Counted from the stretch's first letter, positions 9,850 to 19,296 are shown. The stretch is DNA of 64,000 bases from JAOPZW01 sp963764585 (GCA_963764585.1 CAVXTB010000012.1:235357-299356); one strand, 5' to 3'. A program made the numbers and translations. Notes: generated by a model not told the origin, from the letters alone.

Positions 9850-11303
9850 GGCGCGCGCTCGTGCTCGTCGCGCTGGTCGCGCTCGCCGGGTGCGGCGGCG
9901 GCGACGCGACGTCGCCCGCCGCGCGCGACGGCTCGACGCTGCACGCCACATGGCGCGATCCCGATGGCGACGGCTTCCTGTCCCCCGGGCCCGGCGAGCC
10001 GCTGCGCGACCGCACCGAGCTGGCCCGCGCGTCGAGCCCCGGCCGCACGCTCGCCACGATCGCGGTGCTCACCGACGTCCACGTCCGCGACGAGGAGTCG
10101 CCCGCGCGCGTGCCGTTCCTCGATCGCCTCGGCGGCCCCTTCTCCTCCACCTTCCGCCCGCAGGAAGCGCTCTCCTCCCAGGTCCTCGACGCCGCGGTGC
10201 GCGCAGTCAACGCCGCCAATCCGCAAGCCGTGCTCGTCACCGGCGACCTCATCGACAACGCGCAGGCCAACGAGCTGGCGCTCGCGCGCGCCGTGCTCGA
10301 CGGCGGCGTCGCGCGGCCGGACTCGGGCGCGCCGGGCTACGAGGGCGTCCAGGAGGCCGGCGATCCCGATCCCGCCTATTACCGGCCCGACGTCGACCCG
10401 CCGCGCCACCGCGGCCTGCTCGACGCCGCGCAGCGGCCGTTTCGCGCGGTCGGGCTGCGCGCGCCGTGGTACGCGGTGCCGGGCAACCACGACCTGCTGC
10501 TGGCCGGCGAGCTCGCGCGCACGTCATCGACCGAGGCCGTCGCCGTCGGCGACCAGCGCCTCGTCGCGCCCGACGCCGGCCTCGACGTCCCGCGCAGCGA
10601 GAACGCGCTGACGCCGCAGCTCGTCGACAGCGTGCTGAGCGGCGGGCTGCCCGGGCGCACGGTCCGGATCGCCCCCGATCCCGGCCGGCGCGAGCTCACG
10701 CCCGCCCAGGCGATCGCCGGCCTGCGCGCGGCCAGCGGCCACGGCGGCAGCGGCGCGCGGATGGACGATGCCTTCGACGTCGGCCGCGACGTGCGCGTGA
10801 TCGTGCTCGACACCGTGCGCCGCGACGTCGGCTCCGGCGGTGTGCTCGCGCCCGCGCAGGTGCGGTGGCTGAAGACCGAGCTCGCGGCCGCGGGCGCACG
10901 ACGGGTCGTCGTCGTCTCCCACCAGCCGCTGACGAAGGTCGACGGCGGCCAGGCCGCGCTGCAGGCGCTCGACGGCGACCCGCGCGTCGTGGCCGCCCTC
11001 GCCGGCGACTCGCATCGCAACCGGATCGTCGCGCGCCGGACGCCCTCCGGCGGATACTGGCTCGTGCAGACCGCCGCGCTGGCCGACTACCCGCAGCAGG
11101 CGCGCGTCGTGCGCCTGCGCGCGACCGCCCGCGGCGGCACCGTGCTCGAGACGTGGATGCTCGACACGGCCGCCGATCCGCTCGCCGACAGAGCGCGCGA
11201 GCTCGCCTATCTCGACGCGCAGGGCGGGCGACCGCAGCACGAAGCGGGAACGCGCCTGGATCGCAACGTGCGGCTGTATCTGCCCGCACTTAGCGGAGGT
11301 TGA
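9846..11303 (+). CDS. Metallophosphoesterase lipoprotein
   Basis: A 485-residue exported calcineurin-like phosphoesterase. The N-terminus MRRALVLVALVALAGC is a lipoprotein signal with lipobox LAGC. Metal-site motifs are visible in order: VLTDVHVRDE, VTGDLIDNAQ, VPGNHDLL, VVVSHQPL and ALAGDSHRNRI (the last in place of the usual GHTH). Large inserts separate blocks I-III. It is translationally coupled to the FtsX permease (ATGA overlap), suggesting that the ABC system and this surface enzyme work together; the substrate cannot be told from sequence. Confidence 0.85.
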   Translation: MRRALVLVALVALAGCGGGDATSPAARDGSTLHATWRDPDGDGFLSPGPGEPLRDRTELARASSPGRTLATIAVLTDVHVRDEESPARVPFLDRLGGPFSSTFRPQEALSSQVLDAAVRAVNAANPQAVLVTGDLIDNAQANELALARAVLDGGVARPDSGAPGYEGVQEAGDPDPAYYRPDVDPPRHRGLLDAAQRPFRAVGLRAPWYAVPGNHDLLLAGELARTSSTEAVAVGDQRLVAPDAGLDVPRSENALTPQLVDSVLSGGLPGRTVRIAPDPGRRELTPAQAIAGLRAASGHGGSGARMDDAFDVGRDVRVIVLDTVRRDVGSGGVLAPAQVRWLKTELAAAGARRVVVVSHQPLTKVDGGQAALQALDGDPRVVAALAGDSHRNRIVARRTPSGGYWLVQTAALADYPQQARVVRLRATARGGTVLETWMLDTAADPLADRARELAYLDAQGGRPQHEAGTRLDRNVRLYLPALSGG

Positions 11304-11313
11304 CGTCGCCCCC

Positions 11314-11319
11314 TACAGT
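11314..11319 (+). promoter_or_regulatory. -10 hexamer of two-component operon
   Basis: TACAGT lies 12 bases upstream of the ATG at 11332, in the only gap (28 bases) before the regulator. It suggests the two-component pair is transcribed separately from the ABC unit. Confidence 0.35.
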
Positions 11320-11331
11320 GGGCAGCGCAAC

Positions 11332-12018
11332 ATGAACGCGACCGGCCGCGACCCACGCGTGCTCGTCGTCGAGGACGACGAGGAGATCGCCCTGGTGCTC
11401 CAGCGCTCGCTGCGCCTGGAGGGCTACGAGGTGCGCATCGCGGGCGACGGCGAGGCCGCGCTCGACCAGTCGGCGGCGTTCAACCCCGACCTCGTCATCC
11501 TCGACCTCGGGCTGCCCAAGCTCGACGGCATCGAGGTCGCGCGGCGGCTGCGCTCGGCCGACGACGTCCCGATCCTGATGCTCACCGCGCGCGACGCGCT
11601 GGAGTCGCGGGTGGAGGGCCTCGACTCGGGCGCCGACGACTACCTGGTCAAGCCGTTCGAGCGCCAGGAGCTGCTGGCGCGCCTGCGCGCGCTGCTGCGC
11701 CGCCGCCCGCCGCGGGGCAGCGCCTCGGTCGTCGTCGCGGATCTCGCCCTGAACCCCGACACGCACGAGGTCGCCCGCGGCGACCGCGACATCGAGCTGA
11801 CCCAGCGCGAGTTCGAGCTGCTCGAGTACCTCATGCGCAACGAGCGCATCGTCGTGCCGCGCCAGCGCCTGCTCGAAGAGGTCTGGGGCTACGACCCGTT
11901 CGCGACGACGAACACGATCGAGGTCTTCGTGTCCAACCTGCGCCGCAAGCTGGAGGCCGGCGGCGAGCCGCGCCTGCTGCACACGATCCGCGGCGCCGGC
12001 TACGTGCTCCGTGCTTAG
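11332..12018 (+). CDS. OmpR-family response regulator
   Basis: A 228-residue regulator. Receiver domain (1-120) has the acidic pair D15/D16, phospho-acceptor D58 in LVILDLGLPKLDG, the T in MLTARD and K in LVKPFERQE. The C-terminal winged helix (about 130-228) includes ELTQREFELLEYLM, the VWGYDPFATTNTIEVFVSNLRRKL recognition region and IRGAGYVLR. It overlaps the kinase gene by eight bases, so the pair is co-translated. Targets unknown; the adjacent ABC/FtsX operon is a natural candidate. Confidence 0.94.
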   Translation: MNATGRDPRVLVVEDDEEIALVLQRSLRLEGYEVRIAGDGEAALDQSAAFNPDLVILDLGLPKLDGIEVARRLRSADDVPILMLTARDALESRVEGLDSGADDYLVKPFERQELLARLRALLRRRPPRGSASVVVADLALNPDTHEVARGDRDIELTQREFELLEYLMRNERIVVPRQRLLEEVWGYDPFATTNTIEVFVSNLRRKLEAGGEPRLLHTIRGAGYVLRA

Positions 12019-13399
12019 CCGCACCCCCATCCGCTGGCGCCTGGCGCTGACCTCCGCGGGCCTGACGTTCGTGATCCTCACCTGCTTCGCGATCGCCGTC
12101 GGGCAGCTCACGGCCTCGCGCATCCGCTCGGACTTCAACAACGAGATGGCGGCCGCAGCCGGCGACCTCGCCGATCGCATCACCGTCCACTACGACAAGG
12201 GCAAGCCGTTCATCCTGCCCGACCTCGACCTCTACGCCGCACCGAACCACGCGGTCATCCGCGTCCTGGGCGCGAATCGGCGACCGGTCGCCAGCACCGA
12301 GCACGCGCCCAACCTCGATGCGGCGTACGGCTTTCGCACCGCAAACGTGTCGGGCTACCGCGTCGTCTCGCGCGCCACCGTGCTGAAGGTCAACAACGTG
12401 GTGCTCGCCGTCACCGTGCAGTACGCCCGCAAGGTCTCCGACCTCGAGAGCACGGTCTCGCGCGTGCGCCTGTTCCTGCTCATCGGCGTCCTCGGCGGAA
12501 CCGGGCTCGCGCTGGCCGCGGGCCTGATCCTCGCGCGGCGCGCGATGTCGCCGATCACCGCGCTGACCTCGACCGCGCGCAAGATCGCCGACACGCGCGA
12601 CCCCGGCCTCCACGTGCCGCTGTCGGGCGCCGACGACGAGGTCGCCGAGCTCGGCCGTACGCTGCAGGCGATGCTCGACGCCCTCGACGAGGCGCGCGAC
12701 GAGACCGAGGGCGCGCTCGTGCGCCAGCGCCAGTTCGTCGCCGACGCCTCGCACGAGCTGCGCACGCCGCTGACGTCGATCCTGGCCAACCTCGAGCTGC
12801 TGGCCGACCTCGACGGCGAGCGCGGCGAGGCCGCGCGCTCGGCGCTGCGCTCCTCGCAGCGCATGCGCCGGCTGGTCGGCGACCTGCTGCTGCTCGCGCG
12901 CGCCGACGCCAAGCGCCAGCTCCCGCGCGAGCCCACCGACGTCGCCCGCGTGCTCGTCGAGGCGGCGGCCGAGCTCGGCCCGGTCGCCGACGGCCACAAC
13001 CTCGCCGTCGACGCCGACGACGAGGCCGTGGTCGACGGCACGCGCGACGAGCTGCACCGCATGACCCTGAACCTGATGGAGAACGCGATCCGCCACACGC
13101 CCGCGGGCACGCGCGTGCGCGCGCGCGTCGTCGCGCGCGACGACGAGGTCGTCCTGACGGTGCAGGACAACGGGCCCGGCGTCCCGCCCGAGCTGCGCGA
13201 GCGCATCTTCGAGCGCTTCGTGCGCGGCGACGGCGACCGCGGCTCGTCCAGCGGCCTGGGCCTCTCGATCGTCCGCGCCGTGGCCGAGTCGCACGGCGGC
13301 AGCGTCACGGTCGAGGACGCCACGCCGGGCGCGCGCTTTGTCGTGCGCCTCCCGCGCGCCGCCGTCGCCGCGCCCGAGCCCGCGCCTATGCCGGCCTGA
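12011..13399 (+). CDS. Sensor histidine kinase
   Basis: A 462-residue membrane kinase starting at GTG inside the regulator's last codons. TM1 (LALTSAGLTFVILTCFAIAVG) and TM2 (LFLLIGVLGGTGLALAAGLIL) flank an extracytoplasmic sensor of about 120 residues with no family I recognise. HAMP follows, then HisKA with phospho-His in FVADASHELRTPLTS, N-box NLMENAIRHTP, G1 VQDNGPGVP, F-box RIFERF and G2 GLGLSIVRAV. All catalytic motifs are intact. The 3' end overlaps the convergent phosphoesterase gene by 14 bases. Confidence 0.93.
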   Translation: MLSRTPIRWRLALTSAGLTFVILTCFAIAVGQLTASRIRSDFNNEMAAAAGDLADRITVHYDKGKPFILPDLDLYAAPNHAVIRVLGANRRPVASTEHAPNLDAAYGFRTANVSGYRVVSRATVLKVNNVVLAVTVQYARKVSDLESTVSRVRLFLLIGVLGGTGLALAAGLILARRAMSPITALTSTARKIADTRDPGLHVPLSGADDEVAELGRTLQAMLDALDEARDETEGALVRQRQFVADASHELRTPLTSILANLELLADLDGERGEAARSALRSSQRMRRLVGDLLLLARADAKRQLPREPTDVARVLVEAAAELGPVADGHNLAVDADDEAVVDGTRDELHRMTLNLMENAIRHTPAGTRVRARVVARDDEVVLTVQDNGPGVPPELRERIFERFVRGDGDRGSSSGLGLSIVRAVAESHGGSVTVEDATPGARFVVRLPRAAVAAPEPAPMPA

Positions 13400-14390
13400 G
13401 CGCGTCCGCCAGCGCCATGCGCTGCAGCACGAGCGGCCGCGGCCGGCCGTCGCGGTCCGGCCAGCGCACGAGCCGGATCTCGCCTTCGCAGATCTCGATG
13501 CCGGTGACGTCGCCGTCGCCGAACGAGCAGCAGCCCGTGTTGAAGTAGCACGGCTCGGGGAACGGTCGCGCGAGTCCGTCGCGGCGGTGCTCTTCGCCGA
13601 CGAGGTACTCGAGCTCGGCCTCCAGCAGCGGATCGGGCCCGTCGGCCAGGCGCTCGCGCAGCTCGGCGATCTGCGGGCCGTAGTCGACCTCGGGGACCTT
13701 GCTCCAGAACACCGGCCGGTGGGTGTGGCCGGCGACCAGCACGATCCGATCGGGGTGCGAGCGCGCCCATTCGAACATCGCCGTCTCGTGGCGCTCGCGA
13801 AGGCTCCAGTCCAGGGCCGGCGTCGTCGAGGCGATCTTCAGCGCGCGCTGGAACGGGCGCCAGACGTAGCGCAGCACCGGGTGTGAGATCGCGCGCCAGC
13901 GAAAGCCGGCGGTGCCCTGGTGTCCGTGGACCAGGAACAGGCGACCGAGCCGCCGGCCGCCCGCGACGACGTCGAGCTTGAGCGCCTCGCGCACCCGGAC
14001 GCCCGGCAGCACGGGCGCTAGGTGGCGCCTGACCGCGAGCCTCGACTCCCACAGGTCGTCGTGGTTGCCGAAGAAGCGCACGCAGCGCCCGCCGTCGTGG
14101 AACGCGCGCTCGAGCGCGAGCGTGCGCTCGTAGGCCGGCAGGACCTCCTTCGCGCTGCACTCCCACAGCTCCTCGACGTCGCCCAGGAGGTAGAGGTCGT
14201 GCCCCTCGCGCAGGTAGTAGGCCAGCGCGGCGTTGTAGGCCGGCTCGCAGCGGCGGAAGTCGTCGGCCCCGTCGCGTGCGCCGCGGTGGTGATCGGAGAA
14301 GACGATCAGGCGCGTCGTTGCGACGTCGATCGCCCGGCTGTCCGCCCCCGCATAGGCGCGGTCGAGTCCCCGGGCGATGTCCTCGCTCAT
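13386..14390 (-). CDS. Metallophosphoesterase, LpxH-like
   Basis: A 334-residue cytosolic calcineurin-type phosphoesterase with motifs LIVFSDHHRG, LYLLGDVEELWE, FFGNHDD, LFLVHGHQG and LVAGHTHRPVFW. The arrangement resembles UDP-2,3-diacylglucosamine hydrolases, but a lipid A pathway is not expected in this lineage, so another phosphoester substrate is likely. A C-terminal extension carries FNTGCCSFGDGDVTGIEI, a feature of this subfamily. The stop overlaps the kinase 3' end; the ATG overlaps the RNase J stop. Confidence 0.82.
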   Translation of the reverse strand: MSEDIARGLDRAYAGADSRAIDVATTRLIVFSDHHRGARDGADDFRRCEPAYNAALAYYLREGHDLYLLGDVEELWECSAKEVLPAYERTLALERAFHDGGRCVRFFGNHDDLWESRLAVRRHLAPVLPGVRVREALKLDVVAGGRRLGRLFLVHGHQGTAGFRWRAISHPVLRYVWRPFQRALKIASTTPALDWSLRERHETAMFEWARSHPDRIVLVAGHTHRPVFWSKVPEVDYGPQIAELRERLADGPDPLLEAELEYLVGEEHRRDGLARPFPEPCYFNTGCCSFGDGDVTGIEICEGEIRLVRWPDRDGRPRPLVLQRMALADALRPA

Positions 14391-16048
14391 ACCTCGACGA
14401 CCACCGGCAGCACCATCGGCCGCCGGCGCAGGCGCTCGTAGACGAACGCGGCCAGGTCGTCGTGGAGGACCTGCTGGAGCAGGTCGATCTCGCGGATCTC
14501 CTCGGCCGCCGCGCGGGCCAGCGAGGCCTCGACGGTGCCGCGGATCTCGTCGAGCAGCTCGACCGCGTCGTCGGGATACGGCACCCCGCGGAAGATGACC
14601 TCGGGCTCGGCGACCGACGAGCCGTCCTGCTCGGAGATCGTCGCGACGACGACGAAGATGCCGTCGGCGCTGAGCATGCGGCGGTCGCGCAGGGCGACGT
14701 CGGTGGGATCGCCGATGTCGACGCCATCGACGAAGATCATCCCCGAGCGCTCGGCCTTGGCGAAGCGCGCGCCGCGCCCGTCGATCTCCAGCGGCAGGCC
14801 GTTCTCGCCCTTGAAGATGCGGTCGGGCTCGACGCCGACCGCCTCGGCCAGCCGCGCGTGCAGGTGGATGCGCTTGTGGTCGCCGTGGAACGGCATCACG
14901 TAGCGCGGGCGCACGAGGTTGAGCATGAGCTTGATCTCCTCGGTGTAGCCGTGGCCGGAGGCGTGGATCGGCTCCTCGCGCGTGGTGATCACGTCGCAGC
15001 CGATGTGGTACAGGCGGTCGATCGTCTCGTTGACAGCCCGCTCGTTGCCGGGGATCGGCGTGGCGCTGAACAGCACGGTGTCGCCGTCGTGCAGCTCGAC
15101 CTGGGGGTGGTCGCGGTGGGCCATGCGGCGCAGCGCGCTCAGCGGCTCGCCCTGCGACCCCGTCGAGACGATCACGAGCTTGTGGTCCGGCCAGTCCTCG
15201 AGCTCGCGCGGCTGGACGAGGATCCCCTCGGGCACGTCGATATGACCCAGCGAGCGCCCGATGTTGACGTTCTTGCGCATCGAGCGCCCCACCAGCGAGA
15301 CCTTGCGTCCGTGGGCGGCGGCGGCGTCGACGACCTGCTGGACGCGGTGGATGTTCGAGGCAAACGAGGTCACGACGATGCGACCGTCGCAGCCCAGGAA
15401 GATCTCCTCGAGCTTGGGGCCGACGATCGCCTCGCTGGGCGAGAACCCGCGGCGATCGGCGTTGGTCGAGTCGCCGCACAGCAGCAGCAGGTCCTCGCGG
15501 CCCAGCTCGGCCAGGCGGCCGACGTCGGCGGGCACGCCGTCGACCGGCGTCTGGTCGAACTTGTAGTCGCCGGTGACCAGCACGGTGCCCAGCTCGGTGT
15601 GGAGTGCGACCGCGCACGAGTCGGGGATCGAGTGCGTCATGTGCACGAGCTCGACCTCGAACGGGCCCAGCTCGAAGCGCTCGCCGTCGCGCACGTCGTT
15701 GACCTCGACCTCGCGCAGGCGGTGCTCGTCGAGCTTGGAGCGCGCCATCGCGGTGGTCAGCGGGCCGCCGTAGATCGGGATGTCGACCGCCAGCTCGCGC
15801 AGCACCCACGGCAGGGCCCCGAGGTGGTCCTCGTGGCCGTGGGTGACGACGATCCCCTCGATGTCGTCGATGCGCGAGCGCAGGTAGCTGAAGTCCGGCA
15901 GCACGAGGTCGATGCCGACCATCTCGGCGGTCGGGAAGCGCAGCCCGACGTCGACGACCACGATGCGGCCCTCGTACTCGAAGACCGTCATGTTCTTGCC
16001 GATCTCGCCCAGCCCCCCGAGGGGCAGGACCCGTAGTGCGCCGGCCAC
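14387..16048 (-). CDS. rnj: Ribonuclease J
   Basis: A 553-residue metallo-beta-lactamase/beta-CASP ribonuclease for 5'-3' and endonucleolytic RNA decay and rRNA maturation. Start VAGALRVLPLGGLGEIGKNM is the family N-terminus. The zinc motif HGHEDHLGALPW, later LVTGDYKFD, the beta-CASP region (VTSFASNIHRVQQ, STGSQGEPLSAL) and HASGHGYTEE/MPFHGDHK are all in place; the C-terminal domain is present. GTG at 16046-16048 shares one base with the dapA stop. Typical length; identification is secure. Confidence 0.95.
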   Translation of the reverse strand: MAGALRVLPLGGLGEIGKNMTVFEYEGRIVVVDVGLRFPTAEMVGIDLVLPDFSYLRSRIDDIEGIVVTHGHEDHLGALPWVLRELAVDIPIYGGPLTTAMARSKLDEHRLREVEVNDVRDGERFELGPFEVELVHMTHSIPDSCAVALHTELGTVLVTGDYKFDQTPVDGVPADVGRLAELGREDLLLLCGDSTNADRRGFSPSEAIVGPKLEEIFLGCDGRIVVTSFASNIHRVQQVVDAAAAHGRKVSLVGRSMRKNVNIGRSLGHIDVPEGILVQPRELEDWPDHKLVIVSTGSQGEPLSALRRMAHRDHPQVELHDGDTVLFSATPIPGNERAVNETIDRLYHIGCDVITTREEPIHASGHGYTEEIKLMLNLVRPRYVMPFHGDHKRIHLHARLAEAVGVEPDRIFKGENGLPLEIDGRGARFAKAERSGMIFVDGVDIGDPTDVALRDRRMLSADGIFVVVATISEQDGSSVAEPEVIFRGVPYPDDAVELLDEIRGTVEASLARAAAEEIREIDLLQQVLHDDLAAFVYERLRRRPMVLPVVVEV

Positions 16049-16914
16049 TAGACGGTCTGCAGCAGCCCGTGACGCTCGAGCACCGTGCGGACGGCCGCGC
16101 GCTCGTCGTCGTCGGCCTCGACGAGCGGCAGGCGCAGGCCGCCGACGCGGTGGCCGAGCATGTTCAGCGCGGCCTTCACGGGGATCGGGTTGGTCGTGAC
16201 CCCCATCGCCTTCCACACGTCCTGCAGGCGCGCGTCGATCTCGGCGCGCTGCTCGGGCTCGTCGACCATCCGGCGCATCTCGTCGCCCACGATGTGGCTT
16301 GCGACGAGGACGCCGCCGAGGCCGCCGATGTCGAGCGTGCGGGCGAAGATCTCGTCGTTGCCGGCGTAGAGCCCGAGCCCGTCGACGAGCGCGAGGTTGT
16401 CGTTGTTGGCCTGCTTGACGTAGTCGACGCGCTCGATCTGCGCCAGCTCGGCCAGGAAGTCGTTGGGCAGGTCGAGGACGACGCGCGAGGGGATGTTGTA
16501 GAGGACGATCGGCTTGTCGGTCGCGCGCGCGATCTCCTCGTAGTGACGGCGGATCCCGCGGCGGTTGGGCTTGTTGTAGTACGGCGTCACCGACAGGATC
16601 GCGTCGGCGCCCAGCTCGGTGGCGCGCTCGGTCATGTGGCACGCGTGGCGCGTGTCGTTGGAGCCCGTGCCTGCGATGACCGTCGTGCCCTCGGGCCGCT
16701 CGCTGGCCGCGAGCTCGACCAGCCGCAGATGCTCGGCGTCGGCGAGCGTGGGCGCCTCGCCCGTCGTCCCGCAGACGACGAAGCCGTCCGACCCATGGCG
16801 CGCGAGGTGCGCCATGAGCTCGACGAACGCTTCCTCGTCGACCTCCAGCCGTTCGTCGAAGGGCGTGACGATGGCGGTGATGACCGACCCGAGATCCGGC
16901 ACTGCGGCCATCAT
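16048..16914 (-). CDS. dapA: 4-hydroxy-tetrahydrodipicolinate synthase
   Basis: A 288-residue aldolase joining pyruvate and aspartate semialdehyde in lysine/diaminopimelate synthesis. Diagnostic segments: VITAIVTPFDERLEVD, GTTGEAPTLADAEH, SVTPYYNKPNRRG, the Tyr of VLYNIPSRV, and the Schiff-base lysine in YVKQANND. dapB is about 7 kb away on the same strand. Two adjacent ATG codons (16914 and 16911) are possible starts; ribosome-site evidence does not decide between them. Confidence 0.95.
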   Translation of the reverse strand: MMAAVPDLGSVITAIVTPFDERLEVDEEAFVELMAHLARHGSDGFVVCGTTGEAPTLADAEHLRLVELAASERPEGTTVIAGTGSNDTRHACHMTERATELGADAILSVTPYYNKPNRRGIRRHYEEIARATDKPIVLYNIPSRVVLDLPNDFLAELAQIERVDYVKQANNDNLALVDGLGLYAGNDEIFARTLDIGGLGGVLVASHIVGDEMRRMVDEPEQRAEIDARLQDVWKAMGVTTNPIPVKAALNMLGHRVGGLRLPLVEADDDERAAVRTVLERHGLLQTV

Positions 16915-17014
16915 CCCACACGCGGTGGCGACGGCGCGGGGAAGCAAACGCCGCGCACGCCGTCTTAGCTCTTGTGTTCCCCAGCATCCGCATGCCCCGA
17001 GGCCGGCGCCGCCG

Positions 17015-17259
17015 ATGATCGTCGACGTCCTGAGCGCCACCCTCGCCGACGCCGGCCGGGTGCCTTCGACGCCGCCCACGGCGCGTACGTCGAGTTCATG
17101 CACTTCGTCGCCGGCGACGCGACGATCGCCGCCGCCGACGGCCAGGTCCACGAGGTGCGCCCCGGCGTCGCGCTGACCGTGCCGTCGGGCTGGCGCGGGC
17201 GCTGGGAGGTCCGCGAGACCGTGCGCAAGACGTACGTGATCGTGCGCGACTCGGGCTAG
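17015..17259 (+). pseudogene. Cupin (DUF861-like) relic, frameshifted
   Basis: The last 60 codons read AHGAYVEFMHFVAGDATI...GWRGRWEVRETVRKTYVIVRD, the characteristic C-terminal half of DUF861/cupin_3 proteins. Upstream in that frame there is no plausible start; a sensible beginning (MIVDVLSATLADAGR, ATG 17015) lies in another frame, and the shift falls near 17058-17065. The normal N-terminal strands are too short as well. I read it as a decayed cupin gene; a sequencing error could explain the shift but not the missing N-terminal half. Confidence 0.6.
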
Positions 17260-19223
17260 GGCTCGTTGTCGGCGAAGTTGGCCGACACCGTCTGATCGCC
17301 GGACATCGTCACCGTGCACGTCTGGGGATCGCTCGCATCGCGCGTGCAGCCGCTGAAGCTCGCCAGGTACGCGTTGGAGTCCGGGGTCGCGGTGATGGTC
17401 ACCGTGTCGCCCTCCGCGTAAGCACACCCGTCGGCGCAGGGCGGGCTGACGGTGCCCGGGCCCGTGCTCGACGTGGTGAGCCGCGGGCGCGGCCTGGGCT
17501 CGAAGGTGGCGGTGACCGTCGTCGGCGCGTTGAGCGTCACGCGGCACAACCTGCGTCCGGAGCAGCCGCCACCATCCCAGGCGGCGAACGTCGAGCCGGC
17601 GCCGGCAGACGCGACGAGGACCACCGTGGTGCCCGCGGGGTAGGTGTTGGAGCAGTCGTCGCCGCAGGCGATGCCCGGCTGCCTGCTCACCACGGTGCCG
17701 GTGCCGTCGCCCGCCCGGTCGACGGTGAGCGTGGGGTCGGTCGGCGCGAGCTTCTCGAAGCGGGCGCTGACCGTGACGTCGTCGTGCAGCGTGACCGTGC
17801 AGGTCTTCGCGCGGGCGCAGCGCCCGCCCCAGCTCACGAAGCGCGAGCCGTCGTCGGGCGCGGCGGCGAGGGCGACCTCGCGATCCTTGGGGAAGCCCTT
17901 GACGCATCTGCGCCCGCAGTCGATCCCCGCCGGCGTGCTGGTGACCGTCCCCGCGCCCGTCCGGGTTACGGTGAGCGTGCGCTGCTCGTGGGTCTTCGGG
18001 ACGTCGTCGAAGGCCGCCCTGACCGTGACGTCGTCGTGCATCGTGAACTCGCACGCGCCCGCGCCGGTGCACGGTCCCTTCCACCCCATGAACGTCGCGT
18101 CGCCGGTCGCCTTGGCGGTCAGCCGGACCTTCGTCCCGGGCAGGATGTGCGCGGTGCACAGCGGCCCGCAGTCGATGCCCGACGACCCGTCGACGTGGCC
18201 GTCGCCGTCCGTGTGCACGCGCAGCGTGCGCGTCTTCGGGGCGGCCGCGAAGTGGGCGGTCACCGTTCGCGTGCCATTGAGCCGGACGTCGCACGCTCCG
18301 CGGCCCTTGCAGTCGCCGCTCCAGCCGGTGAACCGCGAGCCCGGCCGGGCCTTGGCGGTGAGCCTCACCGGCTTGCCGCGGTCGAAGCTCGCGACGCAGC
18401 GGCCGATCTTGCAGTCGATGCCCGCCGGCGCGCTGACGACCCTCCCCTGCCCTTCGACCCATGCGATGAGCTGCGGGTCGTCGTGGTGGGGCGGACGGAC
18501 GATCGCCATCGCGGCCGCGCCGACGAAGAGCAGCAGCACGATCGCGACGGCCAAGACGAGCGCCTCGCGGGTGCGCCAGCGCCGCGGGCCGCCCTCGCGC
18601 CAGAGGTCGCGCAGCCGCCTGCATACGAACCCCAGGTTCTGCGCGGTCGCGGCGAGGCCGTCCGCGTCGCCAAGGTCCCGCCGGAGCCTCGCGGCCTCCG
18701 AGAGATGCCGCTTGGCGGCCGCCATGTCCTCGGCGGCGAGATGCAGCGTGCCGAGCTCGTGGTGGGCCCAGGCGCGCGCCGGCTTGTCCTTCAGGCGCCC
18801 TGCCGCGCGCAGCGCCAGGCGCAGCGAGCGCACGAGCTCGGCCCAGCGCATGGCAAGCGCTAGGGCGCCGTTCACGGCCCGCGCGACGCGCAGCGCGTCG
18901 GCGAGGCGACCCTCGTCATCGAGGCGCTGCAGCAGCTCGAACAGCAGGTCGGCGTGCTGGGTGACGCGCTCGGGCTCGAGGACCGCGCCCTTGAGGACGT
19001 CGGTCAGGAGCTCCAACCCGCCCGCCGCACGTGCGGCGAGCTCCTCGGCGGACTCCGTGACCTCGATCGCGCTGCGGCGCGCAGGCTTCGCGCGCAGCGC
19101 CTGCGCCAGCTCGGCGGGATCGCCATCGCTGGTGCGCGACACGATGAGCGTGCCCGCGTCGCCGCCGACCTCGAGCCGGTAGCGGCCGATCGGCACACAT
19201 TCACGTGGTGCGGAGTCACCCAT
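17256..19223 (-). CDS. TPR-like membrane protein with five PAGIDC repeats
   Basis: A 655-residue protein of unknown function. Residues about 50-205 are helical and TPR-like (LARVARAVNGALA, AWAHHELGTLHLAAEDMAAA). One TM helix (ALVLAVAIVLLLFVGAAAMA, about 222-242) follows. The remainder is five repeats of about 70-80 residues with the core GxGxVxSxPAGIDCGxxC, then xGxxVxLxAxPxxGSxFxxWxGxC and a final xCxVxMxxxxxVxAxF; most carry four cysteines. Repeats of this type (bacterial repeat/InlB-like beta folds) are usually extracellular. The topology suggests a cytoplasmic TPR head and a disulfide-rich stalk outside. No enzyme motif is present. Confidence 0.75.
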   Translation of the reverse strand: MGDSAPRECVPIGRYRLEVGGDAGTLIVSRTSDGDPAELAQALRAKPARRSAIEVTESAEELAARAAGGLELLTDVLKGAVLEPERVTQHADLLFELLQRLDDEGRLADALRVARAVNGALALAMRWAELVRSLRLALRAAGRLKDKPARAWAHHELGTLHLAAEDMAAAKRHLSEAARLRRDLGDADGLAATAQNLGFVCRRLRDLWREGGPRRWRTREALVLAVAIVLLLFVGAAAMAIVRPPHHDDPQLIAWVEGQGRVVSAPAGIDCKIGRCVASFDRGKPVRLTAKARPGSRFTGWSGDCKGRGACDVRLNGTRTVTAHFAAAPKTRTLRVHTDGDGHVDGSSGIDCGPLCTAHILPGTKVRLTAKATGDATFMGWKGPCTGAGACEFTMHDDVTVRAAFDDVPKTHEQRTLTVTRTGAGTVTSTPAGIDCGRRCVKGFPKDREVALAAAPDDGSRFVSWGGRCARAKTCTVTLHDDVTVSARFEKLAPTDPTLTVDRAGDGTGTVVSRQPGIACGDDCSNTYPAGTTVVLVASAGAGSTFAAWDGGGCSGRRLCRVTLNAPTTVTATFEPRPRPRLTTSSTGPGTVSPPCADGCAYAEGDTVTITATPDSNAYLASFSGCTRDASDPQTCTVTMSGDQTVSANFADNEP

Positions 19224-19290
19224 GTTCCATGGAGCGCCGACGGCCGGGCTGAGATACCGGCGGCCACCACAACCCCGCCGGCACGAGCGC

Positions 19291-19296
19291 TACCTT
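19291..19296 (+). promoter_or_regulatory. -10 hexamer, leaderless recD2-like gene
   Basis: TACCTT ends six bases before GTG 19303. This supports the shorter start over the ATG at 19222 and predicts a leaderless transcript. Confidence 0.5.

Noticed and set aside
17452..19182. Plus-strand open frame opposite the repeat protein
   Set aside because: Shadow frame; the minus strand has a TM helix and clear repeats, the plus strand has none.
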